DNA of 47,388 bases. It comes from Saccoglossus kowalevskii (lineage: Eukaryota > Hemichordata > Enteropneusta > Harrimaniidae). Both the position numbers and the translations under genes were made by a program. The stretch lies in assembly GCF_000003605.2 (NCBI RefSeq), contig NW_003131860.1, forward strand, positions 439,653 to 487,040, written 5' to 3'. A model generated the notes under the pieces. That model made no database searches and was not told where the DNA came from. It saw nothing but the letters and a program-made list of their open reading frames with translations. Shown one piece after another: positions 1 through 10,739 of the stretch (positions within the stretch are counted from its first letter, which is position 1; every line of letters begins with the position of its first letter).

Positions 1-247
1 ATTTAAAAAAATATAGGCGATTAGATATCTAGAGGACGATATCATTGGATTTATATTTAACCGCGGTTTATTGCGGCAATCATTATGTGGTGTAAGAGGT
101 TTTACGATCTGCGATACTAAACGACAACGCATCTAATGTTCTGTTCATGACCGTTGTATTCACTTTTCACATAAGTACAATGCACAATATAATTCTCAAT
201 GAAATAATTCAAATAAATTAAAAAATAAAAGTGCTAGTTTGCGTATT

Positions 248-3200
248 TTAGAGTTCATCTTTTGGCTTTAATATCGGCAAATCGTAATTCTTGGTTGGCA
301 TATTTGTCCCTGCGACTGTTACTCGATGTAAAACACGTAAACCAACTTGTTCAATCGAGTATTGGCTGGATGGCGCTGACTCGTGTGCGACAGACAAGTT
401 GTCCGTTATGATATAATCTCCAACTTCCCACTGCAATGAAACAAAGTATTCTCTGTGAGGTTAGTATCAGATTCAATAGCGAATAAACCTCAGGGAATAA
501 TGATCGAGTCATAACCCAAGGAACTGAGCATGCTTATCCACCGTGACAGGTGCAAATTCGATCACAATCTTCAGTTAAAGTGAACTACTTTAAATCTTTA
601 TATATTTCTTTCTTTTTTATATTTCTTTTGGTGTCTAATTATTGACAAGACTTTCCATTACAATATTGTTTCTTAAATTCACAGTTATAATTCCATGTTG
701 AAAATGTCCTCTTATTCCCAGAATTGTTTAGTTCAAACTATTACCTTATGGGAATACTGGAGAGTCTGGTTTTTCGTGAATTCATGCTTTATCTCAGCTA
801 GTAACTCCTTAGTTTCATCAAATCCAGTTTCCCTTTCGTTGTTTGTACCTCTATCCCAGATAAAGCTAGCCGTAGTGCCTAGATGGATGCATATCACCTA
901 TAAGCAAACACACATGTAATGTCTTGATAATATGGCAGTATTGCCTCTCATGCGTCAATCATAGATTATGGAAAGAGTGTTTGATGAATTTTTGTGTAAC
1001 ATTGAAAACAACTGTCTCGCTGCAGATTATGAATTTGTCCATATGTCTATCAATTTTATGACAGCCCCTTGCCAAAATGTGGTCATTGAAACATATCCAA
1101 GATTGGTTCAAACATGCCCTGTGTATGTTTCTATGTTTCAGACATGTGCAAAACATATCTTGCACATTAAAGCTATTTTAATCACTCATATGAGTTGAGT
1201 TTGAAACATAAATGAAAGTTTTTCAATGAAAATCAATATACTAATCCCAGACATGTCCTAACAATCTTAGAGAATTTGTGCACAGTGCTCTCGGAGGAAT
1301 ATCTCACGATATATTTTGTCATGTTGGATATTTACAAAAAAAATTCTTTCTAACTGACAGTTTGAGTCAAGTAATTGTCAGTAAAAATGACTATGACAGG
1401 AAATGATGTGAGTTCAGTTAATGGACATGTACTGTTCGACAAAGGTAAGTACATTGTATATACATATTTGGACGTTATGCTAACATTGATGTTTAATCAG
1501 ATTAACTTGATGAATACAATGTATGGATATGATTTTGAATAATCGTCTGTTTTGACATTTTCGGGATGCTGACGGTTCTATTTTATCAAACTAAAACCAT
1601 GATGCTTGAATTAAAACACCAGTCTACTAGAACGTTGGAGAATTGTTATTTTATACTACACTGAAATTATTGTTATTTCTGATGCCTATGAAGTATCTTT
1701 ATGATCCGTCCTTAGTAATATGTGATGGCACAGTTTAGTTTACCATCCGCCATACGCCAATCCTGCTTTAAAGTTGCACTTTTCATGCTTATTGCCCGAG
1801 CTCTTCCCATGCACCAGAGCGCTACGTGTGAAAAATGATTTTCAATACTAACCAACGTTTCAGACCGCCGTAATAAATAACAAATAATAATGAATATACG
1901 GAAGCAAATTTGTATGATTTATGCATAAACGATCGTCCGCATGTATGGTTTTGTGTACGAGCATAATATACTGGAAATTAAATAGCATGAACACAAAAAC
2001 GAATTCAACGTATTGATTCAAGGTAATGTATTGTGTATAGCACTCTTTTGTGTTTGTGCGTAAAACACAGAAAATACTGTTGCGTATACTGTATAGATCA
2101 AGACCAGGATAACTTGTGGTTTTGCGAGAAGCAGTGTTGATATCAGTTTCGAGTACGTAACGAAAATATCGAAGAGTGTTAAACTTACCACGATAAAGTA
2201 GACGAGTGTGAAACAACAACGCCTAGATATGTGACAGAGGCGGAGAGCACAATTATTGTTGTAGAATACATTAATATTTGATGTTTAGATCTAATTGACG
2301 AGTCTAAAACCGTAGAATCACACACATATCACAGTTGCTCACATGAAGTCGGTTATTTTTGTTTTATGTCCTTTATACCATTATTGCTATTCGAGTTAGA
2401 GTGTATTTATGACATCAAACTGTGGCCAGATGCTGTAAACGCACGAGGCCGAAGTGTTGACAGTGTGAATCCAAGATAGTTAAATATATCACATGCAAAC
2501 ACGTATTTAGGCCCTCGAGTGCCTGTAAACCTGAACGATTTATAACACGGGGAAAACAGAACTTAGAAAATTCGTCGCCTAATTAACGTCAGTGGACTAG
2601 AAATTCACATAAATACAAAAGGTTCGTTCAAATGCGTTGTCATTATTTGAAATAAAAATAGCCCATACATATCGCGTGATGTTTATTCTTCAATTGTAAA
2701 AGTGTTTTCATCAAATTCATTATAGAGTACCCGACTCCCACTTCCGGTGATCTATAGTTGAGAATTTTTTTGCAAATCCGATGAGGTACAATTTATATGG
2801 TTCGTGTGAAACAGCCTAGCAGAAAACTATACACTCGTACAGAGATTGAGGTACCAAAACAATACTAAATGATCTTGGATAGAAGTACTTTGCTGAAGAA
2901 CTGCCATTCCGTTCTAAAATTCCAATTTTTATCAATTAGCCAAGCTGTTTGAGTTTCCCGATTATTCACTAATTTGCATATTAATGCAAGTGTGTGATTT
3001 ACTAATCTCCATATGAACCAAAACTAATGTTACTAATTTGCATATCTAAACAATATTTTAATAATATGCATATGTATAAAAGACCGAGTGTAAATGACAG
3101 TGTTACTAATGAAGGGTCATAACCCTGGCTATTTGAACTACTAGTAGTTATTTGTGACATTAACTATCTAGTATATATTATTATTTTAGCTAGTGTGTGA

Positions 3201-5358
3201 AAGTAAACGTTTTCTGCTAATGACCTCATAAAAATGTGACGGATTTCTACGAATATGTGGGTAACAGGAATCAGACAATCATGATATCGAACCAAATGTT
3301 GACACGGCAGCTTGTGGGAATTTTATTGCAGATTATCTTTAATCTTACCTTCTTTCCAGTGTCTGGATGTGAATATATCAACGGGTGAATAACTTGTGGC
3401 GGCGGATTACTACGAACCCATAATCTTTCCCATCGATCCAGGCGTTCTGTTGATAATCCCTGTACAATCTCATTTAACGGATTATACACTAAAATAAATA
3501 ACAAAATATCGTAGTAAGAATGAGCTGTGTCTCAGTTTTCGAAATCAATATGTTACGTGGTGATTGTTTGTAAGATTACCTCAATTAGGGTATCAACGTT
3601 GAGCCTGAAAAAAAGTTCAGAAATATGAAGAAAAAATGAAATAATGTCAACGCTATGGCCACCTGACACATGCGCGGGTGACGACTCCCTCGCTTTAAAC
3701 TGACGTATTCACCAGTTGACTTCATCTCATTGCTTTATTTTTAAAACGTTGTTACATTTCTGCACATTTCGCTTATTCATCATGTTAAATGTTTAACCAT
3801 TACTGTGAGGAATTGAAGAATTCCATTGTAGTTTCAGACTATGAGCAAAGTTGAAAACAAACTTTCTATAAATCAGTCCAATAGGGTTAACTATAACTGG
3901 CAGAATCAGAATTGAGTTAGAATTGTAAGAACAGAAACGTACTACTTGAGCACAAAATCCAAAAAGAATAAAAAAAATCATTTTTTCTGTTGTACTGTAA
4001 GAAAGCCGAATCAGGTACGAACTAATCCGAGTCAGGTACGAACTAACCCGAGTCAGGTACGAGCTAATCCGCGTAAGGCACGAACTAACCCGAGTAAGGT
4101 ACGAGCTCAACCGAGTCAGATACGAGCTAGCCTTAAAGGAAACATCAATCCAAATAACATAATGACCCCTGAAAAATAAGCTCCTCAAATGTAGGAGAAT
4201 GCAATTTACAGTTTTTTAAACCACTTTTCATTCTATAGATATTCAACATTTCATCAGTATTATCTAGTCAGCCATTTTGTTTTTCAAGTAAAGGATTATG
4301 GGTAAAGTATGACATTATAGAATCTGTTGTCAGAAATTGAGAAAATGATTTTAAAAAAAATGGAAATTGCATTCTCTTACATTTGTGGACCTTTTCCTTC
4401 AGGGGTCATTATGTTGCTTACATTGATGTTTCCTTTATCACATTTCTAGTCTACCCAAGAGTTAGAGTGCATTACACACGCGTTTTAGTGACGTCGTTTA
4501 CTGACACAGATTTTAGAATTTTTGAAAAGGCAGTATTCTTGCACAAAGATTATGAATTAGACTAATCAGAAAATGTATAACATCCAAACAGTAAACAGTA
4601 CTATAGATCATTTTAAAGCCCCAAACAAGCGCTAAAATAATCAGCTGAGTACTCCTTTTAAATTTGCAAGTCTGCTTTTGTGAAATCAGCTGTGTTTTGC
4701 CCAAAAAAGATTGCTTATCCTGGTATTGTTTTTGAAAACGTTTAGAAATACACGCGTGCAATCCCTTTCAACTAGATGACGGGGAATAATATTCACGCTT
4801 TGACACACATTTTTGGTTTGACACAAATTATTTCGATTCAGAAAATACCATATTTGACAACATTTGGTTGACCCCACATCGACCATTGCACTCACCCGTG
4901 TCACCTTCATTTGGCACGTGCACAATTTGATACAAAGTGTGACTGACTGGTTTCATAAAGTGGGAACCGTCAATGTGCCAACCAAATCGGCCTCTATTGA
5001 TCGATCCTTCCGACTTCACATTTGATATTCGGAATATTTCCGGTGACGGCGATTTGGGATGTTTATAAAACATTGACGACTCCAGTTCCCCAAACCAACG
5101 ACCGATCTCCACGTGCCTCTCCGGTGGAATATTGTGCTGGTTTCTGAAAACGAGAATACGATGCTCGGTCACGTCTTTCTTTATTTGTGCTATGACTTTC
5201 TCGGACACCGGTAGGCCAATGTCAATACCATGAACTTCACAACCGATCTTTGCAGGTGTCAACTGATAAAAGTCATGGGTATCAGCAACGATGACGCAAT
5301 AGTTAACTAACGTCAGCGTGAGTGTAAATATATTGACCATATCGACCCGCTGTACCAT
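248..5358 (-). CDS. Gene A: ER-luminal TauD/TfdA-like Fe(II)/2OG dioxygenase (KDEL), four exons
   Basis: Exons on the minus strand are 5358-4896, 3488-3349, 897-745 and 430-248; all junctions are GT-AG (donors g|GTGAGT, AAG|GTAAGA, AAG|GTAATA). The protein is about 312 aa. A hydrophobic signal segment (MVNIFTLTL onward) precedes the TauD N-terminal block (GCEVHGIDIG, RILVFRNQHN, RWFGELESS). Iron ligands are H128 and D130 in WHIDG; the GDT turn follows at the exon 1/2 junction. Exon 2 has HPLIYSHPDTGKK, and exon 4 has WEVGDYIITDN, distal H268, and the Arg pair in LRVLHR, as in E. coli TauD. It ends in KDEL, so an ER-lumen enzyme is inferred. I chose the Met at 5358 because it places the hydrophobic core near the N-terminus; upstream in-frame Mets at 5430 and 5415 would bury it, and the Met at 5340 is also possible. 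It is the most divergent member. A minus-strand AATAAA lies at 67-72. Substrate unknown. Confidence 0.9.
898..3348 (-). other. Intron 2 of gene A
   Basis: This 2.45-kb intron separates exons 2 and 3 of gene A. I see no conserved exon of the dioxygenase family in it and no convincing other gene. Its longer open frames (for example 1860-2219) lack coding character. Near the exon 2 side it holds plus-strand octamers and a TATA-like box, listed separately. Confidence 0.7.
2972..3082 (+). promoter_or_regulatory. Two octamer motifs and a TATA-like box inside gene A intron 2
   Basis: ATTTGCAT occurs at 2972-2979 and 3036-3043, and TATAAAAG lies at 3075-3082 on the plus strand, opposite to gene A. 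The spacing resembles a POU/octamer-TATA promoter. No clear plus-strand gene follows, and chance in AT-rich DNA is quite possible. Confidence 0.2.
4004..4134 (+). repeat. 21-bp minisatellite, about six units
   Basis: Tandem units read roughly as CAGGTACGAACTAATCCGAGT with small changes between copies. The array lies in intron 1 of gene A and keeps both strands open by chance, because the unit length is a multiple of three. It directly abuts the foldback repeat that follows. Confidence 0.85.
4138..4436. repeat. Foldback/MITE-like element with about 70-bp inverted ends
   Basis: The left arm (about 4138-4208) is an imperfect reverse complement of the right arm (about 4363-4436). Shared words include CAGGGGTCATTATGTT and TTGATGTTTC on the right arm and their complements on the left. 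About 150 bp separates the arms. It lies in intron 1 of gene A and carries no coding sequence, so it fits a non-autonomous DNA transposon or foldback element. Confidence 0.6.
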
Positions 5359-5430
5359 TGCACTGAAGACTCTGATAATGGAACGGATCGATCGGAAAGC
5401 GGGCGCTATTGGCATCACGTGATTTCTCAA

Positions 5431-7687
5431 CCACTTACTTATTACTGCTTGTTATTCTATCGGTCCACTGCAATAAATATCATTTGGGCGTTTTGCAGCA
5501 TACCGCCCTCCTTTGGTGAATGTTAGGACTTCTGATTGAATGGCTATCAGATAGGACATAAAGCGAGAATATGTTGTCCATATCAAACACAACGCTACGC
5601 GGTGATTGTGGAACTTTAATCTAGTAGAGAGCGTGTATCAAGTTATGCACACATGTTTGGGCAAAGGAGTCGGTACCATTAATCTTCAATGTGCTAACTT
5701 GCGTCTCGTTTATTCATTTTAATTCCCTGTTTTTCTTTTCTGTAAATGCATGAATCTATTTACCGAGTACGCCTGGAGACTAGAAACACCATCATTCAAA
5801 TAACGACTGTGTGAGGGCGCTAAGCACATTTTTTTTTTCATTTACGGATTTTGTTTACGCATCTACATCGAACCATCGCGACAGGCACAGTAAATTTCGG
5901 GACTAGTGTATTCCCCAATAAAGAAATGGGATAAACCTTCAACGACTCATAGCACTTATTGATGTTGGGTTATCATAGATAAATCTTTCTAATTATGACG
6001 ATAATCTCTTTATTGTTGATACACGTGAGTGGGAGTATCGCATTGCACCATGGGAGTATCGCATTGCATCATGGTATCACCGAAGTGCGCCATGTAAGTA
6101 CCACAGTAATCTATATGAGAACCACAATGCAACATTACAGATAGGTTTTCATTAGAGACAATCATTTTTATTCACATATCATTTATGATTTTCCGTTCAC
6201 TTCGAAATCTCGCGTGACGCGTGAAAGGCGCAATCCGTCTGTCACAGTTACCTCAAAATGTTGACGCAAAGCCGAATTTTAAAGAAGGAATATGCCGTTT
6301 TAGATACCCTCACTTCACCATCAGCAAATGTATATAACACTTTATTGAGCGTGCAAATACCTCTGAAATACTGCCGAAACCCACGACACGTGTTGACGCC
6401 ACAACGGTGCTTGGTGTGACCTGTTTTAATTCGATTTAACGCATAACGCGGGATCTCACAGTGAACAGAACATGGTCTATTGTTCAATATGTTCTTGGAG
6501 CTCAATCACTTGTACACCTGAGCAAACATAATTAGAATGCCGGCTAAAATGCGTGAACAATCAGCAACACACATATCACAGGGAAAGGTTTACATGGGAG
6601 AGATAATGTTAAATTTATAATCAATCTTCATTTGAATATTGTTCATGCCTGGCAGTACAGCTCCCCTTTTAACCGTTAGGGGCGCACGTCATATTCAGTC
6701 AAGCACAGTATTTGCTGAACTAAAATTATTATAAAATCTTCTCAAACAGCAGTACATGTATTGCATATTCGCAGATTACTACGCGTATATGCATGTCCCT
6801 GTCACGACTATTCACAGCAGGCTAGGGTAATATGTCAGAAACTGAACGGACAATACTTAGTATTGTGATGGCCGACGTTGATGATCAGAATCAATAATGC
6901 CGCAGTGAGAGTTGTGAAAGCGCGAAATACATTCTTTGTCACCATTCTCAAAATAAAACCGACACTTTTTGTCGCATTTTTCCAAAAATTTCGATCACTG
7001 TGAGGCTGAATTACGTTCCTATAGTACAAAATTATGAAAGTAAATCACTGAAAATACATAAATATCGGCAAGATGCTGTACTACATTTTGCGGGGGGAAT
7101 GTTGGTGATCAAATGGTTAATCATACATGTCCATTCTACACTGTGTTAGTTGTTTCAGTGGTATGCAATGACCATGAGTTCATATTAACTATTGTCTGAT
7201 CATAGTGTCTAGATGATTTTATTTTGAAAAGTACATGATATATGAAACCATATATGTGCCGATGAGACGGGTTGCTATTACTATGACAACGACAAGTCTG
7301 GACACGATCATTTATACTACAAACTGAATGTGTATCTATTAAGATAATATAATCGACCAGAGTACGATTTAATGTTTCTGTCAAATACTAATATTCGTCA
7401 TATGTTTTTATTGACTTTATACCACGTTATCCAGTGTGTTTAAACAAGAAACAATTTGAGATGTTCTTTGTTTATTGAGATCACAAACATGAGATATGTG
7501 GAGTAATCGCAATGCAAAACTGAATTATGAATCAAATACTAACAGCATTATTGTTTAGAAATTACTTATACCACTGTAATGACGACGAATTGTTAATCAA
7601 GAACAATACGTAATGCTATATACTGATACATAAAGAACGTATTACAACGATGAATTTCGTCAAATACCAACATTACAATAATTGTAA
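5431..7687. other. Intergenic stretch between genes A and B
   Basis: It holds the 5' flank of gene A and the 3' flank of gene B. A short direct duplication (GGGAGTATCGCATTGCA, about 6031-6070) is visible. A minus-strand AATAAA at 7471-7476, about 212 bp past the gene B stop, has a matching site after gene D. I see no other gene. Confidence 0.5.
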
Positions 7688-9963
7688 TCAAAGTTCAGTC
7701 TTTCTTTCTAATGACGGCGAAATGTATTTCTTTTCCGGGGCTTCCTTTCCAGCTACCGTCACTCTGTGTAAAACACGTAAACCAACTTCCGTTCGCGGTT
7801 TTTGAGATGATGGCGACGCGCAATGTGCAACAGCCTGGTTGTCGGATATGATAAAATCGCCAACTTCCCACTGTAATATACAATATAGTAAATATAGTCA
7901 TTGGACATACAGAACACTACTTCATTGACATGCTAGTGGAGTACGATGCACCCAGATACTAATTTCGTAATGTACGAACTGTTACCAAAATTAATCGCAT
8001 ATTTTTCATCTCTGCCTAGTGAGTACATACAACTAAAAAACAACAACAACAACATCAGAAAACAAAAACAAACAATGCTACCTTGTGAATGTATTGCAGA
8101 TCTTTGAGGTGTTCTGTAAACACGTCGTGTATTTCGTTGCGAATCTGAGAGGTTTCTTCTGGTTCAGTAAGACGTCTTGTTTTACTATTTCCTCTGTCCC
8201 ACTCAAAGGCAACAGTGTAGTCAGTAGGTAAAAAGAAAACCTACGAGTTGGTATCAAACATACAATACAGTTGCATGACAATATCTTTTACATTTTCGTC
8301 AATGGTCACCGTGATCTCGTTTAGTGCGAGAGTGCCACGAGACTTGATTTTTGCCACTCAAATAGTTACCCATTTCCTCGTCATCGCGTCCACTGTTCCA
8401 AACAACACGATTACATAGAACGGTGGACACGATGACGGTAGAGAATACATGAAATCTTATCTGAGAAACAGAATCGTAGTATCTCGTGTTTCTCGCTCTT
8501 GCTCTCAGCGAGATATCGGCGGCCATTGGCGATTAATTTATATTGATTTTAACCAAAGTAACCGGATAAGGGTAATTGACCCTTTCTGAGTAATGCAGTA
8601 TGGCGATAGGTGGACATTGAAACTATGGAATATACTGCCCCACAGAATACGTCACATCAAATGCACTGCTACAATAACATGCTTTTGTAAACTACTCACG
8701 CGATGACACATTCTTTGAATTTACCTTTTCATTACTTCCTGGATGTGAATAAATTAAAGGATGAACAACGCGTGTAGTTTGCTGTACAACCATCCACAAC
8801 CTCTCCCATCGATTTCTTTGTTCTTTTGTCAGCCCTTCAACAATTTCAGACAACGGAACGAAAGCTGTTAAGAGATTATGAGATTTCTCAAGGTATTTTA
8901 TTCAACAACAACAAAACAACATTTGTACCATGAATGTGTTATGAGAAAAAATGTGTCCATGGGCGCTTGCAACTCTGGATAAACGTTTCTCCATTTTCTA
9001 TATTTTGACTGCTTAGAAATCACTGTGTTAACTTACGGAGATATACCATAAGATTTTAAAAGGCGATGTAAGAATCTCAGTAATTTACTGACAGTTAAAG
9101 TATGGCTACGAGGACGCTACAGCGGTGGGTAAAACACAACTACATAAGCAAAAACATTCCATTCCATTCTTTCCCGTCATGGCGTCTACTGTGTTATTTG
9201 CTGAGTTATTTTTAGCTGAGTTTCGCCGGCGTTTAAACGGAGACTGTGCTGCTCAATTCAACAGTAGCTGCTTTATACTTGACACGTCAGATGGGACGTT
9301 TATGTTGTAAAATTATAATTAAAAATCGTGTTAATGGTGTATAATTACGTGGGTGGTGATAATGAGAATATGTATCACTCTATGAGCCCTGCGCATTGTG
9401 TTCAAGATATATTAAAATCTAGACTGCTTTTAATACTAATTTAGCTTCAGCATTGTGAATGTTTTGGTGGTGATAAATCTCCATATGCATTGTCACTTAC
9501 CTGACTCGGCCTCTTTAGATCCATTCACCATTTGATAAATACCATGACTGCACACCTTTGGCAAGTACAGGCAATCGGTGTGAAACTCTTCATTTCCCAC
9601 CGGACGTATACCTTCTGACTTATCATTTGATGCGCGGTATATGTCACGTAATGGCGACTTAGGATGTTGCGTGAAAAATGACGACTCCAGATCCCCGAAC
9701 CATCTACTGATTCTCACATGCCTTTTAGGTGAAATTTCATGTTGATCTTTGAAAATCAATATGCGGTGCTCGGTCACGTCTTGTTTTATCTGCTCAATCA
9801 CTCTCATTGGTACCGGATGGCCGATGTCAATACCACGAACTTCACATCCAAGTTTAACAGGTTTCAAATCATAAAACTCGTGCGATGTCACTGTTCTCAT
9901 CACACTGCAACATAAGATGAAAATCACGCACAAGGCACGGAGACTGGACATAGCTTCAATCAA
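7688..9963 (-). CDS. Gene B: ER-luminal TauD/TfdA-like Fe(II)/2OG dioxygenase (KTEL), four exons
   Basis: Exons on the minus strand are 9963-9501, 8864-8725, 8240-8082 and 7870-7688, all with GT-AG junctions and the same phases as gene A (1, 0, 0). Starting at the Met at 9951, which aligns with gene D and gives a compact signal peptide (ALCVIFILCCSVM), the protein is 310 aa. H124 and D126 form the HxD motif in FHTDCLYLP; the distal His is H266 in AVAHCA; Arg282 and Arg286 lie in LRVLHR. Exon 3 has the block FEWDRG. The C-terminus is KTEL, a plausible KDEL variant. Most relatives have Trp before the HxD His; here, as in gene D, it is Phe. Residues just before the motif (PVGNEE) also differ from other members. 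Substrate unknown; ER location inferred. Confidence 0.92.
8296..8533. mobile_element. MITE-like element with TIRs in intron 2 of gene B
   Basis: About 238 bp with imperfect terminal inverted repeats of about 45 bp. The left end begins CGTCAATGGTCACCGTGATC, and the right end read in reverse begins CGCCAATGGCCGCCGATATC; GCGAGAG and CACGAGA words recur inside both ends. No coding capacity. The same element sits at the matching place in gene D (about 45796-46029), so it inserted before the B/D duplication. Confidence 0.65.
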
Positions 9964-10521
9964 TGTAATAATCTAAATGGCGTGCTGGAGTTGTCTGTAC
10001 GCCCAGTACCTGTATATTTCCCATGATTTGCATATTTATATTTACACAAATATTACGAAGATCCCGAGTCTGAATAAAGTACAGCCGTCGCTCTGCGAAT
10101 GACTGGACGTTTTGTTTATCAACAATAATTCTACCCACACTGCACTGTGCTTTTTTTTTCTTTTAAAAAAATCAATAGCGACAAGAATGTTGACGGAAAA
10201 TCAAGATTGAGATTTCAGCCTTGATATGAACAAAGTTGAAGCAGCAAACCGATCGCCATTTTAAGTTTGATAACAATACAATGCATTGAGTGAGAAAATA
10301 AATTACATTGAAAATAAATGAGCATCAGTGTTTCTTACCAGGGTCTGACAAGCGTCGAGTTAAAGATGCAATCCTACAATCTCCGTTTTTCCCGCAACAA
10401 ACGAAAGTGACGTAACTTTGACAATTTCTGACGTTAATTAGTTTATTTACGGCATGATCCAATAAAGACGTAATTTACAAACGAAAACTGTTTCAATAAC
10501 TGAAACAAATAATCACCCAAA
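9964..10521. other. 5' flank of gene B
   Basis: The first 180 bp match the 5' flank of gene D in inverted orientation (shared ATATGCAAATCATG). This probably includes the promoter. No further gene is seen up to the exon-1 relic at 10522. Confidence 0.5.
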
Positions 10522-10686
10522 CACCCAAAATCGTCATCTCAGGATATATTCCTCGTGTCCAATGATGCATCGGAAGGCCAAGTGGGAGTTGGTAACACGG
10601 CATGGCATATTGATGAACAGTACTTGCAAAAGCCGTGTAGTTACTCCATATATCATATGATCAACATAACAACAAATGCGGACACG
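10522..10686 (+). pseudogene. Truncated exon-1 relic of the dioxygenase family
   Basis: Translating from 10522 gives HPKSSSQDIF, then SNDASEG, then TAWHIDEQYL, then CSYSIYHMIN, which line up with the second part of exon 1 in genes A-D and keep the HxD motif. The first hundred or so codons, including the signal peptide, are missing, and the expected g|GTAAG donor is not clear at the end (ACGTGCAA). It lies on the plus strand, opposite to genes A-C. No matching exons 2-4 follow. WHID resembles gene A more than B. Confidence 0.75.
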
Positions 10687-10739
10687 TGCAATTGTCAATC
10701 GTGCTTTCTTCAAGCATTCCGTCATTGTTCATACTAATA

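Larger units (their letters stand above)
7131..10140 (-). repeat. Left arm of a large inverted duplication (gene B arm)
   Basis: Gene B with its introns and flanks matches the reverse complement of about 43500-47150. Homology covers the 5' flank, all introns, the AAC microsatellite in intron 3, the MITE in intron 2, and several hundred bp past the stop. Examples in the 3' flank are the words GTATCAGTATATAGCATTAC and CATTACAGTGGTATAAGTAA, present in both arms. Confidence 0.85.

Noticed and set aside
1860-2219. 119-residue minus-strand frame in gene A intron 2
   Set aside because: Composition is like the surrounding AT-rich DNA, no motif, and it lies within an intron of a well-supported gene.
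3793-4188. 131-residue frame with SSYLTR repeats and a plus-strand frame with SQVRTNP repeats
   Set aside because: Both are translations of the 21-bp minisatellite and the adjoining foldback arm inside an intron of gene A.
7695-7901. Minus-strand frame ending in RKKD
   Set aside because: Out of frame with exon 4 of gene B; the true frame ends in KTEL at 7688.
8299-8526. Frame reading MAADISLRARARNTRYYD
   Set aside because: It covers a TIR element in intron 2 of gene B; the gene D counterpart is interrupted, and no protein family fits.
10522-10686. Functional plus-strand dioxygenase gene
   Set aside because: Lacks the signal peptide half of exon 1 and a clear donor, and no exons 2-4 follow on that strand.
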